64,000 nucleotides of DNA, from assembly GCA_963575745.1 (NCBI GenBank), contig CAUYUJ010014193.1, positions 243,357 to 307,356 on the forward strand, read 5' to 3'. The DNA comes from Prorocentrum cordatum. Its lineage: Eukaryota > Sar > Dinophyceae > Prorocentrales > Prorocentraceae. The first letter of the stretch is position 1. Every line of letters starts with the position of its first letter. Both the position numbers and the translations under genes were made by a program. This document shows, piece after piece, positions 40,628-49,140 of this stretch. The notes under the pieces were generated by a model. The model saw only the letters and a list, made by a program, of their open reading frames with translations. It had not been told where the DNA came from and did not search any database.

Positions 40628-41186
40628 CACTCCCTGCCCCCGCGTTGCAGGGGGGGGCGGCCGTCAGAGCCGGACTCCTGGGGCCGAAACGGCGGTGGAA
40701 GGAGGGGGGCGGGGCGAAGAGGAGGAAGACGGGGCGGATAGGAAGGGAAAGGGCGGGCAGAGAGAGAGGGAGAGAGAGAAAAAAAGACAGGGAGATAGTG
40801 AGAGAGGGATAGAGAGAGATCAAACAGGTAGGCAGACCAGGGTCCGTCCGCGAGGCGCACTGCGGTGCGACAACTCGCATGCACTATTTGCGGCGGTGCA
40901 GCCTTTAGATACGAGGGCGGGCAACAAAAACCCCCTCCCCCGGCGCAGTGCGACAGACGCTACAGACGGCGGACAGACGATGATGATCTCACCTGTCAGA
41001 CCGCGTGAGGAAAAAGGCCCCAACAAGAAAGGCGACGTGCTGACACGTGGCTAGGCGGCTTGGCAGACCGCCAGTTGGGCGCTTGGCCGCTAAGCGGCGC
41101 GCAGTGACGGGGCACCCCCCGCCCCCACGCCCTGACACCGTGGACGCGGAGCCACGCGTACACACGGGCAGGCAGAAAGGAGGAGA

Positions 41187-42323
41187 TTAGCGCGGGGCAC
41201 CAGGTGGAGCGCCGCGGAACGATGACAACATAGCTTGGATGTTGAGTGACGGCACGGCACCATCGGGCGAGGCCGTGAGCAGCTCGGCAAAGGCTCGCCC
41301 AGCGCTGTGGAGGCGCTGGAGTAGAGGGCCTTGGCGAGCTTGGGCGGCGGCGAGGTCCGCGGCGAGAGCTAAGCACCTCTGCTGGAGGGCAGCCATAGCC
41401 TGTGACAGCTCGGTTTCACGGTCAGTGAGGGGAGGCTGCTCAGTGCCAGCAGCCGAGGGCCTCGAAACAGAGGCGAGGTCCTCGGTACGCCTGTCCAAAT
41501 GGTGGACTAGCGTAATGCGGGACCCTGTACGCTGACGTCCGTCACCCTTGGAGGGTGACTGGAGGGGCCGACGCGACCCCAGGGCTGGAGCCGCTAGGGC
41601 CACGCCCCGAGAGGTCGGGAGAGCCGCTTCCTCTCGCTCAGCAACGATGGAAGCGTGGATGGGGCACGAGGGCCTGTCTGGTTTAGTACCCTGCGGGGGG
41701 GCTGAAGCCGCCCCCGCGGGCTGCCGGCGGTGGGGGGGCGGAGTGGTTTGCGCGGTGGGACCAGTCGTGATGCCGTGCAAGGGCTCTGAGGTCGGTCGCG
41801 TAGAAGGTTGGCGTCTCGGTAGGGCGGCATGGTCGGCAGCGTGTGGTATCGGCGGTGCGTCCTCCATGCCACTCAGTCCGCGGGGGTCACCCAGGTCATG
41901 GTCGGCGTCTTGGCGGTGGCCGATATCATCGTATGTGGGCGATATCGCTCTCGGGGACGGAGTCGCAGTAGGGATCGAGAGGTTACCCGACGGGGCGGGG
42001 TTTTCGCTGGCTGGTCCGTCGTCCAAAGCGTCCGATCCCCCACCGAAGCTGAACAGGTCATCCTCCTGTTCGTCAGCGTCTTGAAAATGAGCGGCGTTGT
42101 CATGTGGGTGCGCTGCCGCTCTCAATGGCGGAGTCGGGGCAGGGTTGGCGCTGGCTGGCCCGTCGCCCAGGAAGTCCAGGCCCCCACCAAAGCCGAACGG
42201 GTCGTCCTCCTGTTCGTCGAATATCGCCCGTTGGGCCTCGGCCCAGAGCTCGTCCGGGTTCTGTGGGATGTCTGGTCCAGCCGCGGGTGGTGCCTGGTCA
42301 GACAACAGGGGATTTGGTTCCAT
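41187..42323 (-). CDS. Retroelement B: low-complexity C-terminal tail (right copy)
   Basis: A 378-residue frame that begins with the end of the RT frame (MEPNPLLSDQ...) and continues unbroken through two copies of a DD(P/L)F(G/S)FGGG...DGPAS(A/E)NPAP repeat into the Pro/Ser/Arg-rich tail. In the left copy this region is split in two. In the right copy the break has moved upstream, to the missing A at about 42330. Confidence 0.5.
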   Translation of the reverse strand: MEPNPLLSDQAPPAAGPDIPQNPDELWAEAQRAIFDEQEDDPFGFGGGLDFLGDGPASANPAPTPPLRAAAHPHDNAAHFQDADEQEDDLFSFGGGSDALDDGPASENPAPSGNLSIPTATPSPRAISPTYDDIGHRQDADHDLGDPRGLSGMEDAPPIPHAADHAALPRRQPSTRPTSEPLHGITTGPTAQTTPPPHRRQPAGAASAPPQGTKPDRPSCPIHASIVAEREEAALPTSRGVALAAPALGSRRPLQSPSKGDGRQRTGSRITLVHHLDRRTEDLASVSRPSAAGTEQPPLTDRETELSQAMAALQQRCLALAADLAAAQARQGPLLQRLHSAGRAFAELLTASPDGAVPSLNIQAMLSSFRGAPPGAPR

Positions 42324-45300
42324 TTTGTTAGTTCCGCAGCTGTGAACCCAGCCCTGCGGTGTGGGAGGGGGAGTGTACGGTGTCTACGCTCGTAGATGGC
42401 GACAGCGACTCCATGAAGCACGGTCGCTTGGCGATGTCGTGATTTGGCAGCTTCGACAATGTCGTCTGGAAGGTTATGAGTACGTGCCGCCGTTGTGGCG
42501 AGGGCGTCAGCCTGACGATTGAACTCCTCCGCGATGGGCCCGATGAGCCCGAGGTCGATGCCCATGTCGCCCTGGTGGCTAGCGACTTTCTCGACGCGGA
42601 ACATGTTGGGCTTGGCCATGACGCATCGGTGGATCTTTTCCCAGAGCTCCACGTGCGTGCCCTGCGGTGGTGAGTGTCCGTCGATGATCCTTTGGAGACC
42701 GTCAACCACCGCCTGGTTGTCCACGAAAACGTGTACGGGCCGTTCGGCACATGCCGTGAGGTGGACAATGGCGAGGGTCTCCGCAAGCTGTGCGTTCTGC
42801 GTGATGCCGTGAACGCGTGCACTGTAGTTCATGCGGTGGTCGATGCCGTAGTAGACGCCGTAGCCCGCTCGTGCAAGCAATGGGATGGCTTGGTTGGTGC
42901 ATGCACCGTCCGTGGCAGCGTAGACCCATGTCCAACCAGTGTCATGGTCAAGGTAGGTGGTGTAGGAGTCCTGGGCTGAAGCCGCAGGATCTCCCTCAGG
43001 TGGGGGCCGCGGTATGGGCTGAGGTAGCGGGTCCCTCGCGAGGTCGGCCTGCAGGTCGAGGAGGGCTGGGTCTTCATCGAAGAGCCCGCAGTGTCTTGTG
43101 TGCGGCGGAAGACGGGCCCACTGCTCGTCACTGATGAGGGTGGTAAGAGGGACTCTTTCTCGGGCCCAGCACTTGCAGTCGCGAACAGTGTGCTCCTGAG
43201 TTTCCTCTTCCTCGTCGCAGTATCGGCAGATGGGGCTGGGGTCAGCGGACGTGTTTGATCGGGATCGTCGCTGTTGGGTGTGGTCCCCGCCCGACAGGTA
43301 GTTAAGGAGGAGCGCCAGCTGCCATGCGTTGCATTTGGCTGCTCCTTTCGTTCGGGCGAGCCACGTGCTGGCGAAGAGGTCGAGGCCCTGTCTGACAGAG
43401 GCCAGGTGTCCAAGGTCATGACGCCGTGGCTTGATTTTTCTCAGAAAGGCTCTGCGTTGTGAGGCTCGCAGCATGTGAAGGAAGGCGTTTTGGGGTAGGT
43501 TCAGCCAACTGATCTGACAGCCCCAGTCGTCGTACATGATGCCAAATGTGGGCCAGGTCCAACGGAGCTGCTGAAGCGTCTGGACAAGTCGTCCTACAGG
43601 TCCTCCCCCGAAAAGGGTCTGGACATGGTGTTGGAGATCCCTGACGAGACCGCAGAGAGTAGCGTCGCGGTTAACCTGTCGCCGCAGACACAGGAAGACT
43701 TCACGCTGCATAATGGCGTCAATCTCCAGGGCGTGTCCTGGGACGCACACGGCCATGAGAGTCCAAAACTCGACCCACCTGTTTCCCTTGGGGCGGATAG
43801 CCGCCTTAAGGGCATGGTTGTAGGCAGTTTTGACGGGGCCTGATGGGGCTTGAATGTCGGTGCCCGTGGTACAGACGCTGGCAGCAAGGGAACGGGCGTG
43901 CCGCGCCTTAATAAGCATCGGTGATGGGAGCTTGCCAATGCGCGGCAGGCGACTAGTCGCCCTGCGAACACGGGCGTCAGCGGTGGCCGTGAGGTTAAGC
44001 GCGGCTGGAGCCGGCGCTGCCTCGGCGTTGATGTAACTCCCGACGAGCTTGAAGGAGTCGACCACGCGTAAGGGCCGTTCCGCCAGAGTGAGCTGGGTAA
44101 CGGCGGTGTGAAGCTCGTCGGTGAGCGCCCACCCCGCCACTTTGCCAGGGTGAATGCGTTGACCAGAAAATCGATCAAACTTGGCGGTTTCATCAAGAGA
44201 TTTCTGCAACTCAGGCGCGGTGTGGGTAGTGGAGTTGCTGTCGTCAACAAAGGTAGTGCTGAGTGATCGCGGAACGTATCGATGCTGTCTCTTGGTCCAC
44301 ACACACATGAGCAGCTTAATGTCGTCCAGGGACCAAGAGCTTCCCTGGAGGTGACCGTTTGTCCTGGCCAGTTCCTTAGAGTACGCACCGTTCATGCGGA
44401 TGTAGCGTTTGTGGCGACTGTAGAAGTTTCTGCGGACAGTAACGATGTCTTGGGGACACCCCGCGTGAAGCGCAAGGTTAAGGCAGATGTCCGTGATGAG
44501 GTAGTCGAAACACTTCTGTCGGTCCAGGGCAGCTCCAGCTAAGGGAAGGAGTAAGGCCCTGGCGTGTTCGATGCGCAGGGCAAGAGAGGTGCTGACGTCC
44601 CCAATGGTAGCTTTGGGGACAGCGCCAAAACTCGTGGCGTGGGTCCATCCTTTCCGCCAGTCCGTGAGGCTGCGGTAAGCTGGCGCTTCCCACGCATACA
44701 TCCAAACGGAAAGCACCGAGAGAAGTCGTTGGTCCGTTGGGAGTTCGCCTCGGCCTTTTCGGAGGCACGGGTTTGGCACGTGGAGGAGGGGTTCTGGGAT
44801 GGTGCCAGTGCGTTGCATAGCGCGTAGGACGCTGGCGAAGAGGCGAAGAATGTCGTCGGGTAACTCCTTAGCCTCCTTAGTAGTCCAGCCGTCCAGTCCC
44901 CCCGCGCGGCGCGGTGAACGGGTGCGAATGAAGTGGATGAGTTGGTCGTCGGTGAGGTGGAAAGGGGTAGCTGGTGATGGCGTAGGCAGCTCCTGTCGGT
45001 ACTCGTCGTAGAAGTCGGCCCACGTCGGCATGGCTTCGGCGTCATGTCCCGCACGTGCACGGTACCTGCCCAAGATGGGCTCCCAGGTGTCGACCATGAG
45101 CTTCAGCATGTCCTTGGTGTTAGCAACAATGGCGTTGGCAGGGAGGATGTCGGGGACTTGCGCAGGTGGTGGTTCACGAGTGTGGTCTTCGTCGCTGTCC
45201 GTGTCGGGCGAACTACCGTCGCTGGGGCTGAAGCCGCCAGCTTCGGTGTCAGCGTCGCTGTCGTCCGTGCAAGCTTCGTCAGGTTTAAAGGCGTTGGTGT

Positions 45301-45940
45301 CGCAGTGGAGTTGCGTATCGTCAGGTGTGGTAGGCGTGCGGAGATACGCCGTGGGCGAGCTGTCAGCAGCCCGTGCGTATATGGCCGCCTTTCGCCCGCT
45401 TGGCTCGCGGACGCCCTCAGCCCATATCTTGATGCGTTCAGCTTTGGCACGGTTCGCACGTCGCGCCAGCTCCAAGTCGAGGTGTTGGATCAAAACGTCA
45501 AGGTGCTCTCCGTGAGGCACTGGCTCGTCGGGGGTCCAGGCCTCGGGGAAGTCTAGGAGAACCGTGGGGCGCAGCTTGTGGCATAAGAGGCGGGCCGCGG
45601 TCCACGTGCAGTCGATGCGCTGCGCGAGGTACGGCGGGATAGCACGGCAATCCAAATGATGGTGCTGTCCGATGAAACGGAGCTCACAGAGTTGCCGATG
45701 GAGCTTGCGCAGTCGGTTCATGTGTATCGTGGAAGCTCCGTAGGTGGGGAAGGCGCGGGGGACAACTGGTCGATCTTCGAACGTGGGCGTGAGCCCGTGC
45801 ATGGTGGGGGGCTTCTTTTTTGGGTGGTCGGGCGGTGGAGGTGGCAGGTCGCGCAGACGGGTGAGATGGTACTCATGACTGGCCTCGTTAGCCAGGACGA
45901 ACATGCGCTCCACGTCGTCGCGTGTGTCGGCCTGTTCCAT
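42122..45940 (-). CDS. Retroelement B: reverse transcriptase - zinc finger - RNase H (right copy)
   Basis: Nearly identical to the left copy through residue ~1200: RT motifs A, B and FVDD, the CCHC finger and RNase H acidic residues are all kept. A one-base deletion at about 42330 (TTTGTTAGTTCC versus TTTGTTAAGTTCC) shifts the frame just after RNase H, so the last ~70 residues are out of frame and the natural tail is in 41187-42323. The enzymatic domains are intact. It is preceded by the EEP frame with the same C7 site and -1 shift. Confidence 0.85.
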   Translation of the reverse strand: MEQADTRDDVERMFVLANEASHEYHLTRLRDLPPPPPDHPKKKPPTMHGLTPTFEDRPVVPRAFPTYGASTIHMNRLRKLHRQLCELRFIGQHHHLDCRAIPPYLAQRIDCTWTAARLLCHKLRPTVLLDFPEAWTPDEPVPHGEHLDVLIQHLDLELARRANRAKAERIKIWAEGVREPSGRKAAIYARAADSSPTAYLRTPTTPDDTQLHCDTNAFKPDEACTDDSDADTEAGGFSPSDGSSPDTDSDEDHTREPPPAQVPDILPANAIVANTKDMLKLMVDTWEPILGRYRARAGHDAEAMPTWADFYDEYRQELPTPSPATPFHLTDDQLIHFIRTRSPRRAGGLDGWTTKEAKELPDDILRLFASVLRAMQRTGTIPEPLLHVPNPCLRKGRGELPTDQRLLSVLSVWMYAWEAPAYRSLTDWRKGWTHATSFGAVPKATIGDVSTSLALRIEHARALLLPLAGAALDRQKCFDYLITDICLNLALHAGCPQDIVTVRRNFYSRHKRYIRMNGAYSKELARTNGHLQGSSWSLDDIKLLMCVWTKRQHRYVPRSLSTTFVDDSNSTTHTAPELQKSLDETAKFDRFSGQRIHPGKVAGWALTDELHTAVTQLTLAERPLRVVDSFKLVGSYINAEAAPAPAALNLTATADARVRRATSRLPRIGKLPSPMLIKARHARSLAASVCTTGTDIQAPSGPVKTAYNHALKAAIRPKGNRWVEFWTLMAVCVPGHALEIDAIMQREVFLCLRRQVNRDATLCGLVRDLQHHVQTLFGGGPVGRLVQTLQQLRWTWPTFGIMYDDWGCQISWLNLPQNAFLHMLRASQRRAFLRKIKPRRHDLGHLASVRQGLDLFASTWLARTKGAAKCNAWQLALLLNYLSGGDHTQQRRSRSNTSADPSPICRYCDEEEETQEHTVRDCKCWARERVPLTTLISDEQWARLPPHTRHCGLFDEDPALLDLQADLARDPLPQPIPRPPPEGDPAASAQDSYTTYLDHDTGWTWVYAATDGACTNQAIPLLARAGYGVYYGIDHRMNYSARVHGITQNAQLAETLAIVHLTACAERPVHVFVDNQAVVDGLQRIIDGHSPPQGTHVELWEKIHRCVMAKPNMFRVEKVASHQGDMGIDLGLIGPIAEEFNRQADALATTAARTHNLPDDIVEAAKSRHRQATVLHGVAVAIYERRHRTLPLPHRRAGFTAAELTKWNQIPCCLTRHHPRLDQTSHRTRTSSGPRPNGRYSTNRRTTRSALVGAWTSWATGQPAPTLPRLRH

Positions 45941-45972
45941 GCGGTCCTGATATCGCCCAGCGATGAGGGTCC

Positions 45973-48900
45973 CTAGTGCCTGCAGCTCGTGACCCTCATG
46001 AGCTCCATCATCGGGGGGGTAGGGCGTGGGGGCAAGAAGACGTCGGGCCGCATGGCCGAGGCGACTTCAGCAACGTTGAACCATCCGTGCTGCAACATGT
46101 GCAGAAGGTGTGGATTGTCGTCGATGTTCGTATTGGCGTCCATGCAGATGAAGTAGGGGGCTGAGCCGACCCTAGCGGCGGCGCAGTCAGCGAGCCGAAA
46201 AAGAGCTGTGCTGTCTCCTCCAGCAATCCCGTAGAGGCTCGCTATGTAGATCCCCGCGGGCCCGTGGTTGTTTCGTCGCCGCCTGCGGCGGTGTTGAGTG
46301 CAGAGCGGGAGAAAGACCTCGTGCCATCTTTTCTTGGCCTTGAGGGCGGCGATACAGGGCGCATTGTCGTCGACAGTGGAGTCGACAATGGCATCCTTAG
46401 AGAGGATGGCGACCCCTCCCGAGGCGCCAGTGTTGCCCACAACGGTGTGGTCTGTGCCGCCGTGGGCAGCTCTGCGCTGGGCTCGCGCCAGATCTAGGTC
46501 AGGTCCAAGACTGGCGTGGTATCCTCCGTGGAGTGGATTGGCGGCGCTGGTAGCGATGGCTTGTCTAGTCGGCTTGGCATGTCGGGTCTCCTGCAGTGCT
46601 ATGACTGCGGCGTTGTGGTCGACACCAAGGGCGGTGATGGTTGGCCAATTCGCTGAGAGACTGGTGATGTTAAGGCTGACGAGGTGTATGGAGCGACCTG
46701 GCCCGTCTCCATCGGTGGAACTGGGGTTTGCACGCCCCGCACGGTGAAGGTCAGCCTGACCCTCGCCCAGGTAGGAGGCTTGGCCACAGTAGGAGCTCAT
46801 GGCGTTCCTATGGATTAGCTTGACCGGGGCTGAAGCCGCCGTCAGGCCAGAAGTATAGGCGGGACACGGTCGGCACTGCGCCAGGGGGGGTTCATAAACG
46901 TCAGTAAAAATGTCACGAAAAATCCTCCTCCCTCCAGTACCGTAGGGGACGAGGGGAGGAGAGGTGAGACGGCAGCAGAGGGAGAGGGAGGCGACTCCTC
47001 GATCCGTCCTGCCGAACACAAAAACAAAAGCGAACCAGCGGCGGCGGCTAGGCGCGGCGGCGGCACAACGCACGCGCATATACTGCGCACGCGACACCGC
47101 TGGTCCCTCCTGCGGTGGCGCGCCCGCCCCGTCAGTATCTTGATGAGCAGCATCTGGTGGAACAGCTCCAGCAGCACGGTCGGAGGCCTGGCGCTGGGCC
47201 TCGTCCATGCCCGCTGCCGTGAGGCCCACGTTGCGGACAGGGCTGATTCCCCGCGGGGCCGCCGCTGCCGCGGCAGCAGCTGAGGTGGCGGGGGCTCCGC
47301 CCCGACTCTGAGGTGAGAGCGGTGAGCCACCGCCGAAACCCGCCACAAGGTTCTTGACACGGTACTTGTTCTTGAACGGGTCGAAGGTTGGCGCCTCGTC
47401 GATGGGGACGATCACGCGGGTGGGCAGCGGCGGCTCGTGGTCCGTGGACGGCGTCGGCTCGAGGTCGACCTGGCCAGGTTCGATGACGCTGGCTCCGAAG
47501 CGTGGCACCACTTCGGGGGCTCGGCCATCAGCCTGAGTCTCGCGAGGCGGCGAGCTCGTGGAGCTCCCTGGGGCCTTGCGTGAACTGTGGCGGCTGCAGG
47601 TCCTGCTGCGCGGGACGCGCCCGCCCGTGTGGCGGTCGCGTGGCGAGGTCGCCTGGGCATTAGCGCGCTCGGAATCCGCCCTGCTCGGGGATCGGATCGG
47701 CGCCGCGCAGGGTGATGGGCTGGGCTGGCGAGAGGCGCTTGTGCCGCCCTCCGCCGTGGCTGTGGCCTGGTCGGGGTCGACAGCGTCGGGGCGGGGGCTG
47801 ACGTGGTGGGCGCTTCCCTCGCTGTGCCGCGGGGAGGCGCTGTGATGCGCCTGGATGTGCGTGAGGACGAGCGGGGTAAGCGGCTGCCTCTCCCGCTCAG
47901 GTGGGGCAGGTTTTGCCTGGGCAGGGCGCAGTGCTGCAGCCACGTTTGGCGGGGGCGTGTGCTGGCGCGGTTGCCAAGCGCGCACGTTCGCATCACGCCA
48001 TCCTTCGGGGCGCCCAGCCCTGCCACGGTTTGTTGCAGCCCCCTGGGCTGAAGCCGCAGGGGTTATCACTGCGGGCTGGTTGCTGGAGGTGCCATCATGT
48101 CGGCCTGAGTAAAGGCCCCAGGCGCGCGTGGACCCTGGCACTGGCGAGGTGGCCCTTAGGGCCTGCACGGGTGCACGCGGGTAGCCGATGACCGCTGGGT
48201 GTACCCTGGCGTGGGGGGCGTGGCCGTAGCTGGAGGCGGCTGCTCCAGCAGCCGCGGGCCTGGCACCTATGGGGCCACGGTAGTAGGCGGCAACCCCGTC
48301 GTAGGCCGTGTTACCGCCTGTCGGGACTCGCGCGGGGGAGCGGTAGCGTGGCGTGCCCTGCTGTCCTGCGTCACGTTGGTCCCGCTGCTGGATGCGCTGC
48401 TGGTGCTGTTGGTGACGCTGCCAGTCGGCTCTCGAGAGGGGACGGGTGTCGGGGAGGATGGTGGGCACGTCGGGCCGCTGCCAGCCCCGATAGACGTGCT
48501 CGAAGGCGTGGTCAGGGTAGGTCCCCCCTACGGGTGAGTATCGCCGCACATGCTCCATGTAGTCGATGTTCTGCGGCTCGGAGATCGCCGTGATGTTGAC
48601 GGCTCGCTGGTGCGCTGGTCCATAGAGGCAGAAACTACCACGGTTGCTGCGGTCGTGGTTTAGCTCGGCTTCGGTCGTGGCACGGCTCACCATGGCGTCG
48701 CAGAGTCGCATGTCGTAGTCGAGGGCTTGAGGCCCAGGACCACCCTCGGCGTCCCAGTACAGTACCACATCTCGCCAGCGGGTGCGGGTAGTGTGGATGC
48801 GCTCGGCGATCGACTCGCAGACGGTCCTGACCGTGACACGATCCCTGTACATGTTGGTAATGGCTAGGGAGTAGGGTCGGCGGACCGTCTTGTTGAAGGT

Positions 48901-49140
48901 GAATTCCTCCTTGAGGGCCTGGTGGGGACTGAAGAGCACGTAGCCTTCCCTCCAAAGCGGTTGGTCGGGGGAAGGTTCCTCGGGCATCCCCGTTCCTGTG
49001 AATCCAGGTGGCCGCCTTGTGCCGTCAGGCAGTCCCTGCCTGGGGACGCGCCGCGGCTGCGGTGGGAAGTACCATTGACCCTGGTAGCCTGCTTGCCCTG
49101 GTTGTGGAGGTTCCCCCCCGGGGCCTGAAGGCGCTCGGGG
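45973..49140 (-). CDS. Retroelement B: linker and EEP endonuclease (right copy, complete)
   Basis: The frame is open to 49902, but the part above about 49.14 kb is a shadow of the next ORF. Coding sense starts near GYQGQWYFPPQPRRV. The first ~300 residues include a structured-looking block (FNKTVRRPYSLAITNMYRDR, then CESIAERIHTTRTRWRDVVL). A long Pro/Arg/His/Ser-rich linker follows, then the EEP endonuclease over the last ~270 residues (SLNITSL, LQETRHA, MDANTNID). Relative to the ORF upstream the frame is +1, and the change lies at or next to a family 2 hairpin flanked by C7 and G7 runs. Relative to the RT downstream the change is -1 at a C7 run. Confidence 0.65.
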   Translation of the reverse strand, partial: PRAPSGPGGEPPQPGQAGYQGQWYFPPQPRRVPRQGLPDGTRRPPGFTGTGMPEEPSPDQPLWREGYVLFSPHQALKEEFTFNKTVRRPYSLAITNMYRDRVTVRTVCESIAERIHTTRTRWRDVVLYWDAEGGPGPQALDYDMRLCDAMVSRATTEAELNHDRSNRGSFCLYGPAHQRAVNITAISEPQNIDYMEHVRRYSPVGGTYPDHAFEHVYRGWQRPDVPTILPDTRPLSRADWQRHQQHQQRIQQRDQRDAGQQGTPRYRSPARVPTGGNTAYDGVAAYYRGPIGARPAAAGAAASSYGHAPHARVHPAVIGYPRAPVQALRATSPVPGSTRAWGLYSGRHDGTSSNQPAVITPAASAQGAATNRGRAGRPEGWRDANVRAWQPRQHTPPPNVAAALRPAQAKPAPPERERQPLTPLVLTHIQAHHSASPRHSEGSAHHVSPRPDAVDPDQATATAEGGTSASRQPSPSPCAAPIRSPSRADSERANAQATSPRDRHTGGRVPRSRTCSRHSSRKAPGSSTSSPPRETQADGRAPEVVPRFGASVIEPGQVDLEPTPSTDHEPPLPTRVIVPIDEAPTFDPFKNKYRVKNLVAGFGGGSPLSPQSRGGAPATSAAAAAAAAPRGISPVRNVGLTAAGMDEAQRQASDRAAGAVPPDAAHQDTDGAGAPPQEGPAVSRAQYMRVRCAAAAPSRRRWFAFVFVFGRTDRGVASLSLCCRLTSPPLVPYGTGGRRIFRDIFTDVYEPPLAQCRPCPAYTSGLTAASAPVKLIHRNAMSSYCGQASYLGEGQADLHRAGRANPSSTDGDGPGRSIHLVSLNITSLSANWPTITALGVDHNAAVIALQETRHAKPTRQAIATSAANPLHGGYHASLGPDLDLARAQRRAAHGGTDHTVVGNTGASGGVAILSKDAIVDSTVDDNAPCIAALKAKKRWHEVFLPLCTQHRRRRRRNNHGPAGIYIASLYGIAGGDSTALFRLADCAAARVGSAPYFICMDANTNIDDNPHLLHMLQHGWFNVAEVASAMRPDVFLPPRPTPPMMELMRVTSCRH
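48039..48062 (+). repeat. Hairpin family 2 in the linker
   Basis: CCCCCTG, core GGCTGAAGCC, G, CAGGGG. Read PAASAQG on the minus strand. Confidence 0.85.

Larger units (their letters stand above)
35677..47122. repeat. Tandem duplication, right unit (~11.45 kb)
   Basis: Direct copy of 24192-35664. Its right edge runs on into the upstream ORFs of retroelement B, so this copy of B is the complete one. Frameshifting differences from the left copy include an extra G near 39177 in the EEP-nuclease gene, a missing A near 42330 in the RT frame and a 19-bp net deletion near 42133. Confidence 0.95.

Noticed and set aside
24192-47122. Treating the two 11.46 kb units as LTRs of one giant element
   Set aside because: The units carry internal gene pieces and truncate genes at both edges. 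There is no TG...CA terminal structure, primer-binding site or integrase.
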